Shown piece by piece: positions 8,422 through 15,901 of a stretch of 32,772 nt of DNA; the first letter of the stretch is position 1, and each line of letters starts with the position of its first letter. Made by a program: the position numbers and the translations under genes. Source of the DNA: an uncultured Anaerotignum sp. (GTDB lineage: Bacteria; Bacillota; Clostridia; Lachnospirales; Anaerotignaceae); contig NZ_CAKQVD010000017.1 in assembly GCF_934277605.1 (NCBI RefSeq), forward strand, positions 1-32,772, written 5' to 3'. Below the pieces are notes generated by a model, which ran no database searches, had not been told where the DNA came from, and saw nothing but the letters and a program-made list of their open reading frames with translations.

Positions 8422-9801
8422 TTATTCCCTCTCGCCGTATTGCTTTCGTCCGGAGGCGCCTGCAATCCCAATGGCCTCTCTGTACTTTGCAACGGTACGG
8501 CGGGAAATCTGTATCCCCTCTGCCATTAGCCGCTCTGTCAGCTCTCTGTCGCTCAAGGGCTTTGCTTTGTCCTCATCCTCAATGATAGCACACAGGCGGT
8601 TTTTAATGCTGTCCGCAGAAACATCCGTCCCCGCTTCCGCACTCGTCATCGCCTTAGAAAAGAAGGTGTGCAGGGGGAACACCCCTCTCTCGCACTGCAA
8701 ATATTTTTCCTTCACCGCACGGCTGACCGTAGACTCATGGATATCCAGCTGCTCCGCAATATCCACCAAACGCAGCGGCACAAGTTGTCCCTGCGGCTCC
8801 AGGAAAAACCGACGCTGTCTTTGCACAATCGCCTCCACCACCTGCTGCAATGTGCTTTCTCTTTTCGTAATGCACTGCAAGGCCCATTCTGCCCGCTTAA
8901 GCTGCTCTGAGATGTATTCCTCCGTCTGCGCATCGGCTTTTTCTCTGAGCAGCTTCACATAGCTGTGGCTGATGTGCAGACGGGGCATCCCTGTGCGGTT
9001 TGTGGTCACAATCAGCTCCTCGCCTCTGCGCTCCACCAGCACATCCGGCACAACATATTCCACGTTCCCCTCCCCCACAAAGCCACTGCCGGGCTTGGGC
9101 TGACAGGAACGGATTTCCTCCAGCGCACGCATCAGTCGTTCCATGGAAACCTTTTCTGCCTTCGCAATATAGGAAAGACGGTTTTTCGCCAGCTCATCCA
9201 AATAATTTCTTGTGACCTTCACAGAAAGGGCAGAGGCGTTTTTCCGCTTCAGCTGAATGAGCAGACATTCCCGCAAATCCCTCGCACCCACACCGGAAGG
9301 CTCCAATGCTTGAAACTCCGTCAAAATTCTTGCGGCAGTGGATTTTTTCATCGGATATTTTTCCATCATCATTTCAATGGCATCCTTCTCCAAATAGCCG
9401 CTTTCGGCTGTGCTTTCCGCCAAAAAACGCAAAACAGCCTTATGCCCCGCCGGAATCTCCTGTGTATTGATTTGAAACAGCAAAAATTCCCGCAGGCTCT
9501 GCCCCTCCTTCTTGCCAAAGGCGCTGTTCTCCCGCTCGCTCTCCTCCTGCTCATGCTCCATGCGGTAAAGCCCACGGTTCTGCTCATCCGCCTCCTCAAG
9601 CCATTCCAGCCTTTGCAGCAGGGCATCCTTCTCCTCCCGCAAGGGTGTCTCCTCCTCGTTCCACTCCACAAGGGGATTCTCCTCCGCAAATTCTCTGATA
9701 TATTCCGAAAGGGTAACCGTGTTCATCTGCAAAATCTCCACAGACTGCTGCATTCTTTGTGATAAAATTTGTTTTTGCTGCATCTGAAGCGACAGTTCCA
9801 T
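8422..9801 (-). CDS. rpoN: RNA polymerase sigma-54 factor
   Basis: At 459 residues it has the full sigma-54 plan. A glutamine-rich activator-interacting region opens the protein (LSLQMQQKQILSQRMQQSVEILQM). An acidic linker and core-binding domain follow. The DNA-binding domain includes a helix-turn-helix (VDIAEQLDIHESTVSRAV) and ends with the RpoN box, seen here as SRRTVAKYRE, which reads the -24 element. I chose ATG at 9801 because GAGGTGGG precedes it and the protein then begins as family members do; an in-frame ATG at 9834 lacks such a site. Sigma-54 needs an AAA+ activator, and none is in this window. It is transcribed divergently from rnf. Confidence 0.96.
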   Translation of the reverse strand: MELSLQMQQKQILSQRMQQSVEILQMNTVTLSEYIREFAEENPLVEWNEEETPLREEKDALLQRLEWLEEADEQNRGLYRMEHEQEESERENSAFGKKEGQSLREFLLFQINTQEIPAGHKAVLRFLAESTAESGYLEKDAIEMMMEKYPMKKSTAARILTEFQALEPSGVGARDLRECLLIQLKRKNASALSVKVTRNYLDELAKNRLSYIAKAEKVSMERLMRALEEIRSCQPKPGSGFVGEGNVEYVVPDVLVERRGEELIVTTNRTGMPRLHISHSYVKLLREKADAQTEEYISEQLKRAEWALQCITKRESTLQQVVEAIVQRQRRFFLEPQGQLVPLRLVDIAEQLDIHESTVSRAVKEKYLQCERGVFPLHTFFSKAMTSAEAGTDVSADSIKNRLCAIIEDEDKAKPLSDRELTERLMAEGIQISRRTVAKYREAIGIAGASGRKQYGERE

Positions 9802-9802
9802 A

Positions 9803-9872
9803 AAAATCCCACCTCTTTTGTCCTCCATTTGCAATTATTTTATCATAAAACTGTCCAAAATCCCACCTCTTT
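9803..9872 (-). repeat. 16-bp direct repeat containing the rpoN ribosome-binding site
   Basis: AAAATCCCACCTCTTT occurs at 9803-9818 and again at 9857-9872 (plus-strand reading). On the minus strand each copy gives AAAGAGGTGGGATTTT. The copy nearer the gene serves rpoN. The upstream copy is followed by ATG and a three-codon frame ending in TAA. Confidence 0.7.
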
Positions 9873-9957
9873 GTTTAAAAATCCCTAAAAAATCCACCAA
9901 AACCGGCGAAGATTATGGTAATAAATTAACATTTACTTTTATAGATAATAAGTGTAA

Positions 9958-9986
9958 ACTATATGAGATGATTCATTCGCATACAA
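9958..9986 (-). promoter_or_regulatory. Candidate promoter for rpoN
   Basis: The minus strand has TTGTAT (9981-9986), 17 bases, then TATAGT (9958-9963). This would give a leader of about 150 bases that includes the duplicated ribosome-binding-site sequence. Confidence 0.5.
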
Positions 9987-10258
9987 ATTATTTTTGTTTT
10001 GCGGGTGTCTCCGCAATATTATAGCGCAAAGATCAGATTTCGACATTTATTTTGTGGAAGAAGGGTTCTTTTTTTAAAGCAGCAGGTGAAAAATTCTTTT
10101 TAAAAAAAGTTTTTTCGCTTTTTTTCTGTAAAATGATTGAGAAATTCTTATTTTTGTATTAAAATATTGCTGTTATATATAGTTATTTTTTTATAAAAGT
10201 ATAACTTTAAACCAGCGCCATCCCTGGCGCACGACAAATTTGAACAGAGGGGGATAAT
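9987..10258. other. AT-rich divergent control region between rpoN and rnfC
   Basis: The gene-free DNA between rpoN and rnfC runs from 9802 to 10258; this part faces rnf. It contains a small hairpin, TTGCGG/CCGCAA, with a 6-base loop near 9998-10016; long A/T runs at 10070-10130 that could form a weak AT-only stem; and GCGCCA-TCCC-TGGCGC at 10215-10230. I found no sigma-54 -24/-12 element (GG-N10-GC) facing rnf. No short coding frame with a ribosome-binding site is present. Confidence 0.45.
10154..10205 (+). promoter_or_regulatory. Candidate promoter region of the rnf operon
   Basis: Several overlapping partial matches exist. TTGTAT (10154-10159) is followed by TATATA (10176-10181) after 16 bases. 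TTGCTG (10167-10172) is followed by TATAAA (10192-10197) after 19 bases. I cannot choose between them. A 6-bp hairpin at 10215-10230 would lie at the start of the leader. Confidence 0.35.
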
Positions 10259-11650
10259 ATGCAAGCTTTAACGTTCAAACGTGGTGTACATCCTCCTGAT
10301 GGGAAAGAACTGGCAAAAGACCAGCCCATCAAGGTGATTATGCCCAAAGAAAACTCTGAGTTGTTCTATCCTATGAGCCAGCACATCGGTGCTCCTTGTG
10401 ATCCACTGGTAGCTGTTGGGGATCATGTAAAGGTAGGACAGAAAATCGCTGAGTCCGGTGCATTCATGTCTTCTCCTATCTTCGCTTCTGTTTCCGGCGA
10501 AGTTGTAGACATCAGACCTATGCTCGTACCCGGCGGTGCAATGGTAAAGTCTATCGTTGTGAAAAACGATGGCAAAATGGAAGAGATCGAAGGTCTCAAC
10601 GAAGGTAAGGATTACACAACCATGACAAACGATGAAATTCTGGCAGCAATCAAAAATGCCGGCGTTGTTGGTCTGGGTGGTGCAGGTTTCCCTACACATG
10701 TAAAACTGAACCCTCCCAAGGATACACCCATCGATCACATCCTCATCAATGCGGCTGAATGTGAGCCCTACCTCACTTGTGACTACCGCCTGATGCTGGA
10801 GGAACCCGAAAGAATCGTAAGAGGTTTACAGATTATGCTGAAACTGCATCCCAATGCAAAGGGCGTAATCGGTATCGAAATGAACAAGCCCGAAGCAATC
10901 GCTTCCATGCAGAAGGCGTGCGAAGGCATTGATAACATCACAGTTCAGCCTCTGGTAACAAAGTTCCCTCAGGGCTCCGAAAAACACCTGATTTACGCTA
11001 TCACAAAGAGAGAAGTTAAATCCGGTGCCCTGCCCGCATCCGCAGGCTGTATCGTAGACAACGTAGATACCGTTGTTGCAATCGAAAGAGCAATCTGCAA
11101 GGGCAGACCTTTGATGAGAAGAATTGTTACAGTTTCCGGTAAGGGCATCAAGAACCCCGGCAACTACAAAATCAGAATCGGTATGACACTGAGAGATTTG
11201 GTAGACGAAATCGGCGGCTTCAATGAAGAAAACCCTCCCGTAAAACTGATTGCCGGCGGTCCCATGATGGGCCCCACACTGTATACACTGGATGTTGCTT
11301 CCGTTAAGACAACCTCCGGTCTGCTGTGCTTCACAAAGGACGAGGCATACATTCCCGAAGAAAGAAACTGCATCCGCTGCGGTAAGTGCGTTGAGCATTG
11401 CCCTATGGGCCTGATGCCCTTCATGCTGAATGCCTTTGCAATCAAGGGCGACGGCGAAGGCTTCGTAAAGCATCACGGTCTGGATTGTATCGAATGTGGT
11501 TCCTGTTCCTACGAATGTCCTGCAAAGCGTCAGTTGGCGCAGTCCATCAGAGCAACAAAGAAAATCGAAGCAGGCAAGAAGGCAGCAGCCGCTGCAGCAG
11601 CAAGAGCAAAAGCAGAGGCTGAGAAAAAAGCCGCTGAGGAAAAGAAATAA
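10259..11650 (+). CDS. rnfC: Rnf complex subunit RnfC (NADH-side Fe-S/flavin subunit)
   Basis: RnfC is the peripheral subunit where the Rnf complex exchanges electrons with NAD+. The 463-residue protein begins with a sandwich-hybrid-like domain (QHIGAPCDPLVAVGDHVKVGQ). A Nuo51-like flavin/NADH fold follows, with GVVGLGGAGFPTHVKL near residues 139-154. Two 4Fe-4S sites come next: C371, C374, C377, C381 and C410, C413, C416, C420. The tail after about residue 430 is an Ala/Lys/Glu-rich helix-like extension. ATG at 10259 follows AGAGGGGG. It is first of six genes in the order C-D-G-E-A-B seen in acetogens and other Clostridia. Confidence 0.97.
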   Translation: MQALTFKRGVHPPDGKELAKDQPIKVIMPKENSELFYPMSQHIGAPCDPLVAVGDHVKVGQKIAESGAFMSSPIFASVSGEVVDIRPMLVPGGAMVKSIVVKNDGKMEEIEGLNEGKDYTTMTNDEILAAIKNAGVVGLGGAGFPTHVKLNPPKDTPIDHILINAAECEPYLTCDYRLMLEEPERIVRGLQIMLKLHPNAKGVIGIEMNKPEAIASMQKACEGIDNITVQPLVTKFPQGSEKHLIYAITKREVKSGALPASAGCIVDNVDTVVAIERAICKGRPLMRRIVTVSGKGIKNPGNYKIRIGMTLRDLVDEIGGFNEENPPVKLIAGGPMMGPTLYTLDVASVKTTSGLLCFTKDEAYIPEERNCIRCGKCVEHCPMGLMPFMLNAFAIKGDGEGFVKHHGLDCIECGSCSYECPAKRQLAQSIRATKKIEAGKKAAAAAAARAKAEAEKKAAEEKK

Positions 11651-11668
11651 GAAGGGGGAGAATAAACA

Positions 11669-12622
11669 ATGGCTAATTTTGTAGTATCCGGTACCCCTCA
11701 TGTGCGTTCCAAAGAATCCATCCAGAGCATCATGCGTGATGTTATCATCGCTCTGGTTCCTGCAACAGCAGCGGGTATCTATTATTTCGGCCTGAGAGCA
11801 CTGATTCTGATTGTAGCTGCAATCATTTCTGCTGTTTTCTTTGAATGGCTGTATGAAAAAATCACAAAAAAACCTGTTACAATCAACGACCTGTCCGCAG
11901 TTGTAACCGGTCTGTTACTGGCAATGAACCTTCCTGCATCCGCTCCCGTTTGGGTTGCAATCGTAGGTAGTGCATTTGCCATCATCTTTGCAAAACAACT
12001 GTTTGGCGGTCTGGGCCAGAACTTCATCAACCCTGCTTTGGCAGGTCGTGCGTTCCTGTTGGCTTCCTACCCCACAGAAATGACCACATGGGTTGTTCCC
12101 AACGGTCTTGCAGCAGATGCTGCTACATACGCAACACCTCTGGCACAGCTGAAAAACGGTGCGCTGGATGCTTCCCTGAAGGAGCTGGTGCTTGGTCAGG
12201 TTGGCGGTACCATCGGTGAAACCTGTGCAATCGCTCTGATTATCGGCGGTATCTACCTGCTTTACAGACATGTAATCAGCTGGAAGATTCCCGTAATCTA
12301 CATCGCAACCGTATTCATTCTGTTCGCAGTAATCGGCAGACACGGTATGCGTATGCCCGTACAGGAAATCTTCGCCGGCGGTGTTATGCTGGGCGGTATC
12401 TTCATGGCAACTGACTACGCTTCTTCTCCCGTAACCCCCAAGGGTCAGATTATCTTCGCTGTCGGCGCAGGTCTTTTGACATATCTGATTCGTACCTTCG
12501 GCGGTTACCCTGAAGGCGTATCCTACTCTATCTTGATTATGAACTGCTGTGTACCTCTGATTGAAAGATTCACAGAACCTACAATCTTCGGTGCACTGCC
12601 TAAAACAAAGGAGGCGAAATAA
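11669..12622 (+). CDS. rnfD: Rnf complex membrane subunit RnfD
   Basis: This 317-residue integral membrane protein belongs to the NqrB/RnfD family, which carries a covalently bound FMN and forms part of the ion path. About nine to ten hydrophobic segments are visible. The conserved stretch LFGGLGQNFINPALAGRAFL, near residues 112-131, is a strong RnfD/NqrB signature. The start is preceded by AGAAGGGGGAG. It lies 18 bases after rnfC and its end contains the ribosome-binding site (AAGGAGG) of rnfG, so the operon is tightly packed. Confidence 0.96.
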   Translation: MANFVVSGTPHVRSKESIQSIMRDVIIALVPATAAGIYYFGLRALILIVAAIISAVFFEWLYEKITKKPVTINDLSAVVTGLLLAMNLPASAPVWVAIVGSAFAIIFAKQLFGGLGQNFINPALAGRAFLLASYPTEMTTWVVPNGLAADAATYATPLAQLKNGALDASLKELVLGQVGGTIGETCAIALIIGGIYLLYRHVISWKIPVIYIATVFILFAVIGRHGMRMPVQEIFAGGVMLGGIFMATDYASSPVTPKGQIIFAVGAGLLTYLIRTFGGYPEGVSYSILIMNCCVPLIERFTEPTIFGALPKTKEAK

Positions 12623-12624
12623 GC

Positions 12625-13161
12625 ATGGACTCTAAAGCAGTAGTTAAACCCGCGATCGTTCTGTTGCTTATCTCCGCTATCGCAGCCGGTATTCTGGGTG
12701 TTGTATCCGAAGTAACCGCTGCTCCTATCGCTGCACAGAATGAAAAATCCCTGAATGAAGGTATGCAGGCAGTTATGCCCGATGCATCCTCCTTTGAACT
12801 GCTGGATGCCGATCTGACAGGCACAATCACAGCAGTATACAAAGGCGATAACGGTGGTTTCGTTATCACAACAGAGCCCGGCGGCTTCGGCGGCGCTGTA
12901 AAAACAATGGTTGGTGTCGATGCTGACGGCACAATCACAGGTCTGCGTGTAACAGGTCACTCCGAAACAGCAGGTCTGGGTGCAAAAGCAACCGATCCTT
13001 CCTTCTATGAACAGTTCACAGGCAAGTCCGGTTCTGTTCTCGTAACAAAGGATGGCGGCGAAATCGTTCCCATCACAAGTGCAACAATCACTTCCAGAGC
13101 AGTTTGTGTCGGTGCGCAGGATGCTCTGGATTGGGTCGCAGCGAATGGAGGTGCTTATTGA
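12625..13161 (+). CDS. rnfG: Rnf complex FMN-binding subunit RnfG
   Basis: The 178-residue protein has one N-terminal membrane anchor (about residues 9-28) and an extracytoplasmic FMN-binding domain. That domain carries VTGHSETAGLGAKATD (about 109-124) and the flavin-attachment region ITSATITSRA (about 150-159). Family members bind FMN through a phosphoester to a threonine in this motif, added by ApbE. T154 or T156 is the likely residue; no apbE gene is in the window. The gene starts two bases after rnfD ends. Its stop overlaps the rnfE start by one base (TGATG). Confidence 0.95.
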   Translation: MDSKAVVKPAIVLLLISAIAAGILGVVSEVTAAPIAAQNEKSLNEGMQAVMPDASSFELLDADLTGTITAVYKGDNGGFVITTEPGGFGGAVKTMVGVDADGTITGLRVTGHSETAGLGAKATDPSFYEQFTGKSGSVLVTKDGGEIVPITSATITSRAVCVGAQDALDWVAANGGAY

Positions 13162-13757
13162 TGGCTAACCCTATTAAAATTATCAAAAACGGCATTATCA
13201 ATGAAAACCCTACATTCGTTCAGGTTATTGGTATGTGTCCTACTCTGGCGGTTACATCTTCCGCTATCAATGGTATCGGCATGGGCCTTTCCACAACAGC
13301 AGTACTGATTTTTGCGAACCTGTTTATCTCTCTGCTGAGAAAAGTAATCCCCGATACAGTACGTATCCCTTGCTTCATCGTTGTTATTGCTACATTCGTA
13401 ACAATCATCGAGTTCTTGCTGAAGGCTTATCTGCCTGCACTGAACGCATCCTTGGGTCTGTACATTCCACTGATCGTAGTAAACTGTCTGATTCTGGCGC
13501 GTGCCGAAGCATTCGCTTCCAAAAATGGTCCCGTTGCTTCCGCATTCGATGGTATCGGTATGGGTCTTGGTTTCACCATCGCTCTGGGCTGTCTTGGTCT
13601 GGTGCGTGAATTCATCGGCAGCGGCACACTGTTCGACGTAACAGTTCTGCCCGAAGCATTCCCGAGAACACTGCTGTTCGTTATGGCTCCCGGTGGTTTC
13701 TTCACACTGGCTATTCTGATGGCTATTCTGAACCATTTCAGAAACAAAAAAGCATAA
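13161..13757 (+). CDS. rnfE: Rnf complex membrane subunit RnfE
   Basis: RnfE is one of the two related six-helix membrane subunits of the Rnf core. The 198-residue product shows six hydrophobic segments and family motifs such as NPTFVQVIGMCPTLAVTSSA (about residues 14-33) and YIPLIVVNCLILARAEAFAS. I chose ATG at 13161 (MANPIKII) because a GGAGGTG site lies just upstream inside rnfG. Starting further upstream would add Cys/Arg-rich residues that overlap rnfG in another frame. The conserved Cys near residue 25 is one of those thought to bind an intramembrane Fe-S centre together with RnfA. Confidence 0.96.
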   Translation: MANPIKIIKNGIINENPTFVQVIGMCPTLAVTSSAINGIGMGLSTTAVLIFANLFISLLRKVIPDTVRIPCFIVVIATFVTIIEFLLKAYLPALNASLGLYIPLIVVNCLILARAEAFASKNGPVASAFDGIGMGLGFTIALGCLGLVREFIGSGTLFDVTVLPEAFPRTLLFVMAPGGFFTLAILMAILNHFRNKKA

Positions 13758-13774
13758 GAAGGAGGGGAAAATAA

Positions 13775-14353
13775 ATGAATCTGATTTTGTTAGTATTGGC
13801 TGGCATTTTCGTAAACAACTACGTAATGTCCCAGTTCTTAGGTATCTGCCCCTTCCTCGGTGTTTCCAAGAAGGTAGATACAGCAGCCGGCATGGGCATG
13901 GCTGTAATCTTCGTAATGGCTCTGGCAGCAGCAGCAGCATGGTTGGTATACAACCTGATTCTGGAGCCTCTGCACATTACATTCCTGTATAACATTGCGT
14001 TCATTCTGCTGATCGCATCCTTGGTACAGTTCGTAGAAATGTTCCTGAAAAAATCTGCACCTGCACTGTATCAGGCTCTGGGTGTATTCCTGCCCCTGAT
14101 CACAACAAACTGTGCAGTATTGGGTGTAGCCGTTACAAATATGCAGAAGGGCTACAACTTCATCGAATCCGTTCTGAACGCAGTTGGTGGTGCTGCCGGC
14201 TTCGCTCTGGCAATCATCCTGTTCGCCGGTATTCGTGAAAGAATCGCTGACAATGAAACACCGAAGGCCTTCGATGGTTTCCCTATGGCTCTGATCACAG
14301 CTGGTCTGATGTCTATCGCATTCCTGGGCTTCTCCGGTCTGATCAAACTGTAA
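13775..14353 (+). CDS. rnfA: Rnf complex membrane subunit RnfA
   Basis: The 192-residue, six-segment membrane protein pairs with RnfE. Signature stretches are NNYVMSQFLGICPFLGVSKK (about residues 13-32) and FLPLITTNCAVLGVAV (about 105-120). Its Cys residues within these segments match those that coordinate the intramembrane cluster in Rnf and Nqr. It follows rnfE after 17 bases with an AGAAGGAGGG ribosome-binding site. Confidence 0.96.
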   Translation: MNLILLVLAGIFVNNYVMSQFLGICPFLGVSKKVDTAAGMGMAVIFVMALAAAAAWLVYNLILEPLHITFLYNIAFILLIASLVQFVEMFLKKSAPALYQALGVFLPLITTNCAVLGVAVTNMQKGYNFIESVLNAVGGAAGFALAIILFAGIRERIADNETPKAFDGFPMALITAGLMSIAFLGFSGLIKL

Positions 14354-14372
14354 TAGAGGAGGGTAAAAGAAT

Positions 14373-15287
14373 ATGGATCCAATGAGTATTTTATTTCCCG
14401 TTCTGAGTGTCGGCGGTATGGGCGTTGTTTTCGGCGCTTGCTTGGGCGTTGCGAGTGAGGTTTTCAAGGTTGAAGAGGACCCTCGTATCGGTCAGGTTTT
14501 GGAATGTCTGCCCGGTGCAAACTGTGGTGGCTGCGGCTTCCCCGGCTGTGGTGGTTGCGCATCTGCTATCGTTGCCGGTACAGCTCCCGTAAATGCTTGC
14601 CCCGTTGGTGGTGCAGCAGTTGCTGAAAAGGTTGGCGCTATCATGGGTGTTGCAGCTTCCTCTGCAGAGCCCGTTGCCGCTTTCGTAAAGTGCGGTGGTA
14701 CTTGCGATAAAGCAAAAAATAAATACGATTATTTCGGTATTGACGATTGTAACATGGCTGTTCAGCTTGCAGGTCAGGGTGCAAAATCCTGCTCCTATGG
14801 CTGTCTGGGCTTGGGTAGCTGTAAGAAGGCTTGTGCCTTCGGCGCAATCGAAATCGTTGACGGTGTTGCAGTGATTGATAAAGATAAATGTGTTGCCTGC
14901 GGCAAATGCGTTTCCACTTGCCCGAAGCACATCATCGAGCTGCTGCCCGCTAAGAAGAAGGTTAAAGTACAGTGCTCCTCCAAGGATATGGGTAAGAATG
15001 TAATCCCCAACTGCTCCGTTGGTTGTATCGCTTGTAAGATTTGCGAAAAGAACTGTCCCTTCGATGCAATTCATGTCATTGATAACCTTGCTGTTATCGA
15101 TTACACAAAATGTAAGGCTTGCGGCATCTGTGCAAACAAATGCCCTAAGGGCGTGCTGACAGGTAAGAGACCTGCACAGCCTGCGGCTCCCGCTGCTGCT
15201 CCTGCGGCTGCTCCTGCTGCTCCCAAGGCAGAAGAAGCTCCCAAGGCTGAAGCACCTAAGGCTGAAGAAGCTCCCAAGGCTGAATAA
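14373..15287 (+). CDS. rnfB: Rnf complex ferredoxin-like subunit RnfB
   Basis: RnfB takes electrons from reduced ferredoxin at the cytoplasmic face. The 304-residue protein has an N-terminal membrane anchor (about 5-27), then an Fe-S domain with the motif ANCGGCGFPGCGGCA (C51, C54, C59, C62) and C76. Several ferredoxin-type Cys sets follow, including CVACGKCVSTCP, CIACKICEKNCP and CKACGICANKCP. From about residue 265 it ends in a low-complexity tail of Ala/Pro runs and repeated KAEEAP units. That tail is unlike the rest of the protein and may be a flexible linker or lengthened by repeat slippage. It is the last gene of the operon, followed at once by a strong terminator. Confidence 0.96.
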   Translation: MDPMSILFPVLSVGGMGVVFGACLGVASEVFKVEEDPRIGQVLECLPGANCGGCGFPGCGGCASAIVAGTAPVNACPVGGAAVAEKVGAIMGVAASSAEPVAAFVKCGGTCDKAKNKYDYFGIDDCNMAVQLAGQGAKSCSYGCLGLGSCKKACAFGAIEIVDGVAVIDKDKCVACGKCVSTCPKHIIELLPAKKKVKVQCSSKDMGKNVIPNCSVGCIACKICEKNCPFDAIHVIDNLAVIDYTKCKACGICANKCPKGVLTGKRPAQPAAPAAAPAAAPAAPKAEEAPKAEAPKAEEAPKAE

Positions 15288-15300
15288 TTTTTGCATTCCA

Positions 15301-15334
15301 AAGACTCTCTGAGAAATCAGGGAGTCTTTTTTTA
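15301..15334 (+). terminator. Terminator of the rnf operon
   Basis: AAGACTCTCTGA (15301-15312), a GAAA tetraloop and TCAGGGAGTCTT (15317-15328) form a 12-bp stem with one G-U pair, and a T-run follows. It starts 13 bases after the rnfB stop codon. Confidence 0.96.
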
Positions 15335-15373
15335 TATGAAAACCCGTTTCGCTCTTTTTTTAAATCTGTTCGC

Positions 15374-15402
15374 TTTACCCTCCCAAAAAAGTGTGCTATA
15401 CT
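15374..15402 (+). promoter_or_regulatory. Promoter of the DUF4321 gene
   Basis: TTTACC (15374-15379), 17 bases, then TATACT (15397-15402), with TGC just before the -10 as an extended -10 element. Confidence 0.65.
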
Positions 15403-15442
15403 AAATCAGTTAAAATGAATTTTCTGCAAAGGAGGATTTTCT

Positions 15443-15703
15443 ATGAGAGGACGTTCCTCGCAAAACATCTGGATTTTGGTGCTGCTCATGCTTGCAGGTG
15501 TGGTTTTGGGCGGCTTTATCGCAAATCTCGTCAGCGGCGTTTCCGCACTCAGCTGGCTTGCCTATGGCAGCAGCTTTGGGCTTTCCTCTCCGCTTGTGCT
15601 GGATTTGGGCGTGCTGACACTGCACTTCGGGCTGACCATCCGCTTCACCATTGCAGGGATCATCGGCATTATTCTGGCATTTTTTATCTATAAAAAGCTG
15701 TAA
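15443..15703 (+). CDS. Small membrane protein, DUF4321 family
   Basis: The 86-residue protein has two clear hydrophobic segments (about 8-30 and 60-83) joined by a short outside or inside loop rich in Ser, Gly and Leu. It ends with a basic KKL. It matches my memory of the DUF4321 family, small proteins often encoded beside mreB in Clostridia; its function is unknown. ATG at 15443 follows AAAGGAGG. It has its own promoter and terminator, so it is a single-gene unit between rnf and mreB. Confidence 0.8.
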   Translation: MRGRSSQNIWILVLLMLAGVVLGGFIANLVSGVSALSWLAYGSSFGLSSPLVLDLGVLTLHFGLTIRFTIAGIIGIILAFFIYKKL

Positions 15704-15711
15704 CGATTTTT

Positions 15712-15745
15712 AAGGGGCAAACTGATTTTGCCCTTTCCTTTTTTT
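15712..15745 (+). terminator. Terminator after the DUF4321 gene
   Basis: AAGGGGCAAA (15712-15721) pairs with TTTGCCCTTT (15727-15736), giving ten pairs with one G-U and a 5-base loop, followed by a T-run at 15739-15745. Confidence 0.85.
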
Positions 15746-15789
15746 CGTGGAGGAGTGTTCTTTTTTTTCTGAAAAATGCACCTCTTTCC

Positions 15790-15818
15790 TTGAAAAGAAG
15801 CAGAAAAAGCGGTATGAT
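15790..15818 (+). promoter_or_regulatory. Promoter of the mreB operon
   Basis: TTGAAA (15790-15795), 17 bases, then TATGAT (15813-15818). The resulting leader of about 75 bases contains a hairpin, AACGCC (15847-15852) with GGCGTT (15869-15874), just before the ribosome-binding site. Confidence 0.65.
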
Positions 15819-15901
15819 AAAATGTAAGACAAAATTTAAGAAAGCCAACGCCTGTCGGAACACACGGCGGCGTTTCCAATAATGAAAGGGGTAAAAAGAA
15901 T

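Noticed and set aside
9818..10024. Short plus-strand open frame between rpoN and rnfC
   Set aside because: It starts opposite the rpoN ribosome-binding region, lacks its own site, and overlaps the rpoN promoter candidate.
10031..10064. Possible second copy of the right-edge palindrome (ATCAGATTTCGAC and GTGGAAGAA nearby)
   Set aside because: Only a dozen bases resemble 32752-32765, the inverted arms are missing, and the flanks differ. Chance in AT-rich DNA is likely.
9987..10258. Sigma-54 promoter driving rnf
   Set aside because: I looked for GG-N10-GC in the right orientation. TGGCGC at 10225 has no GC at the required distance.
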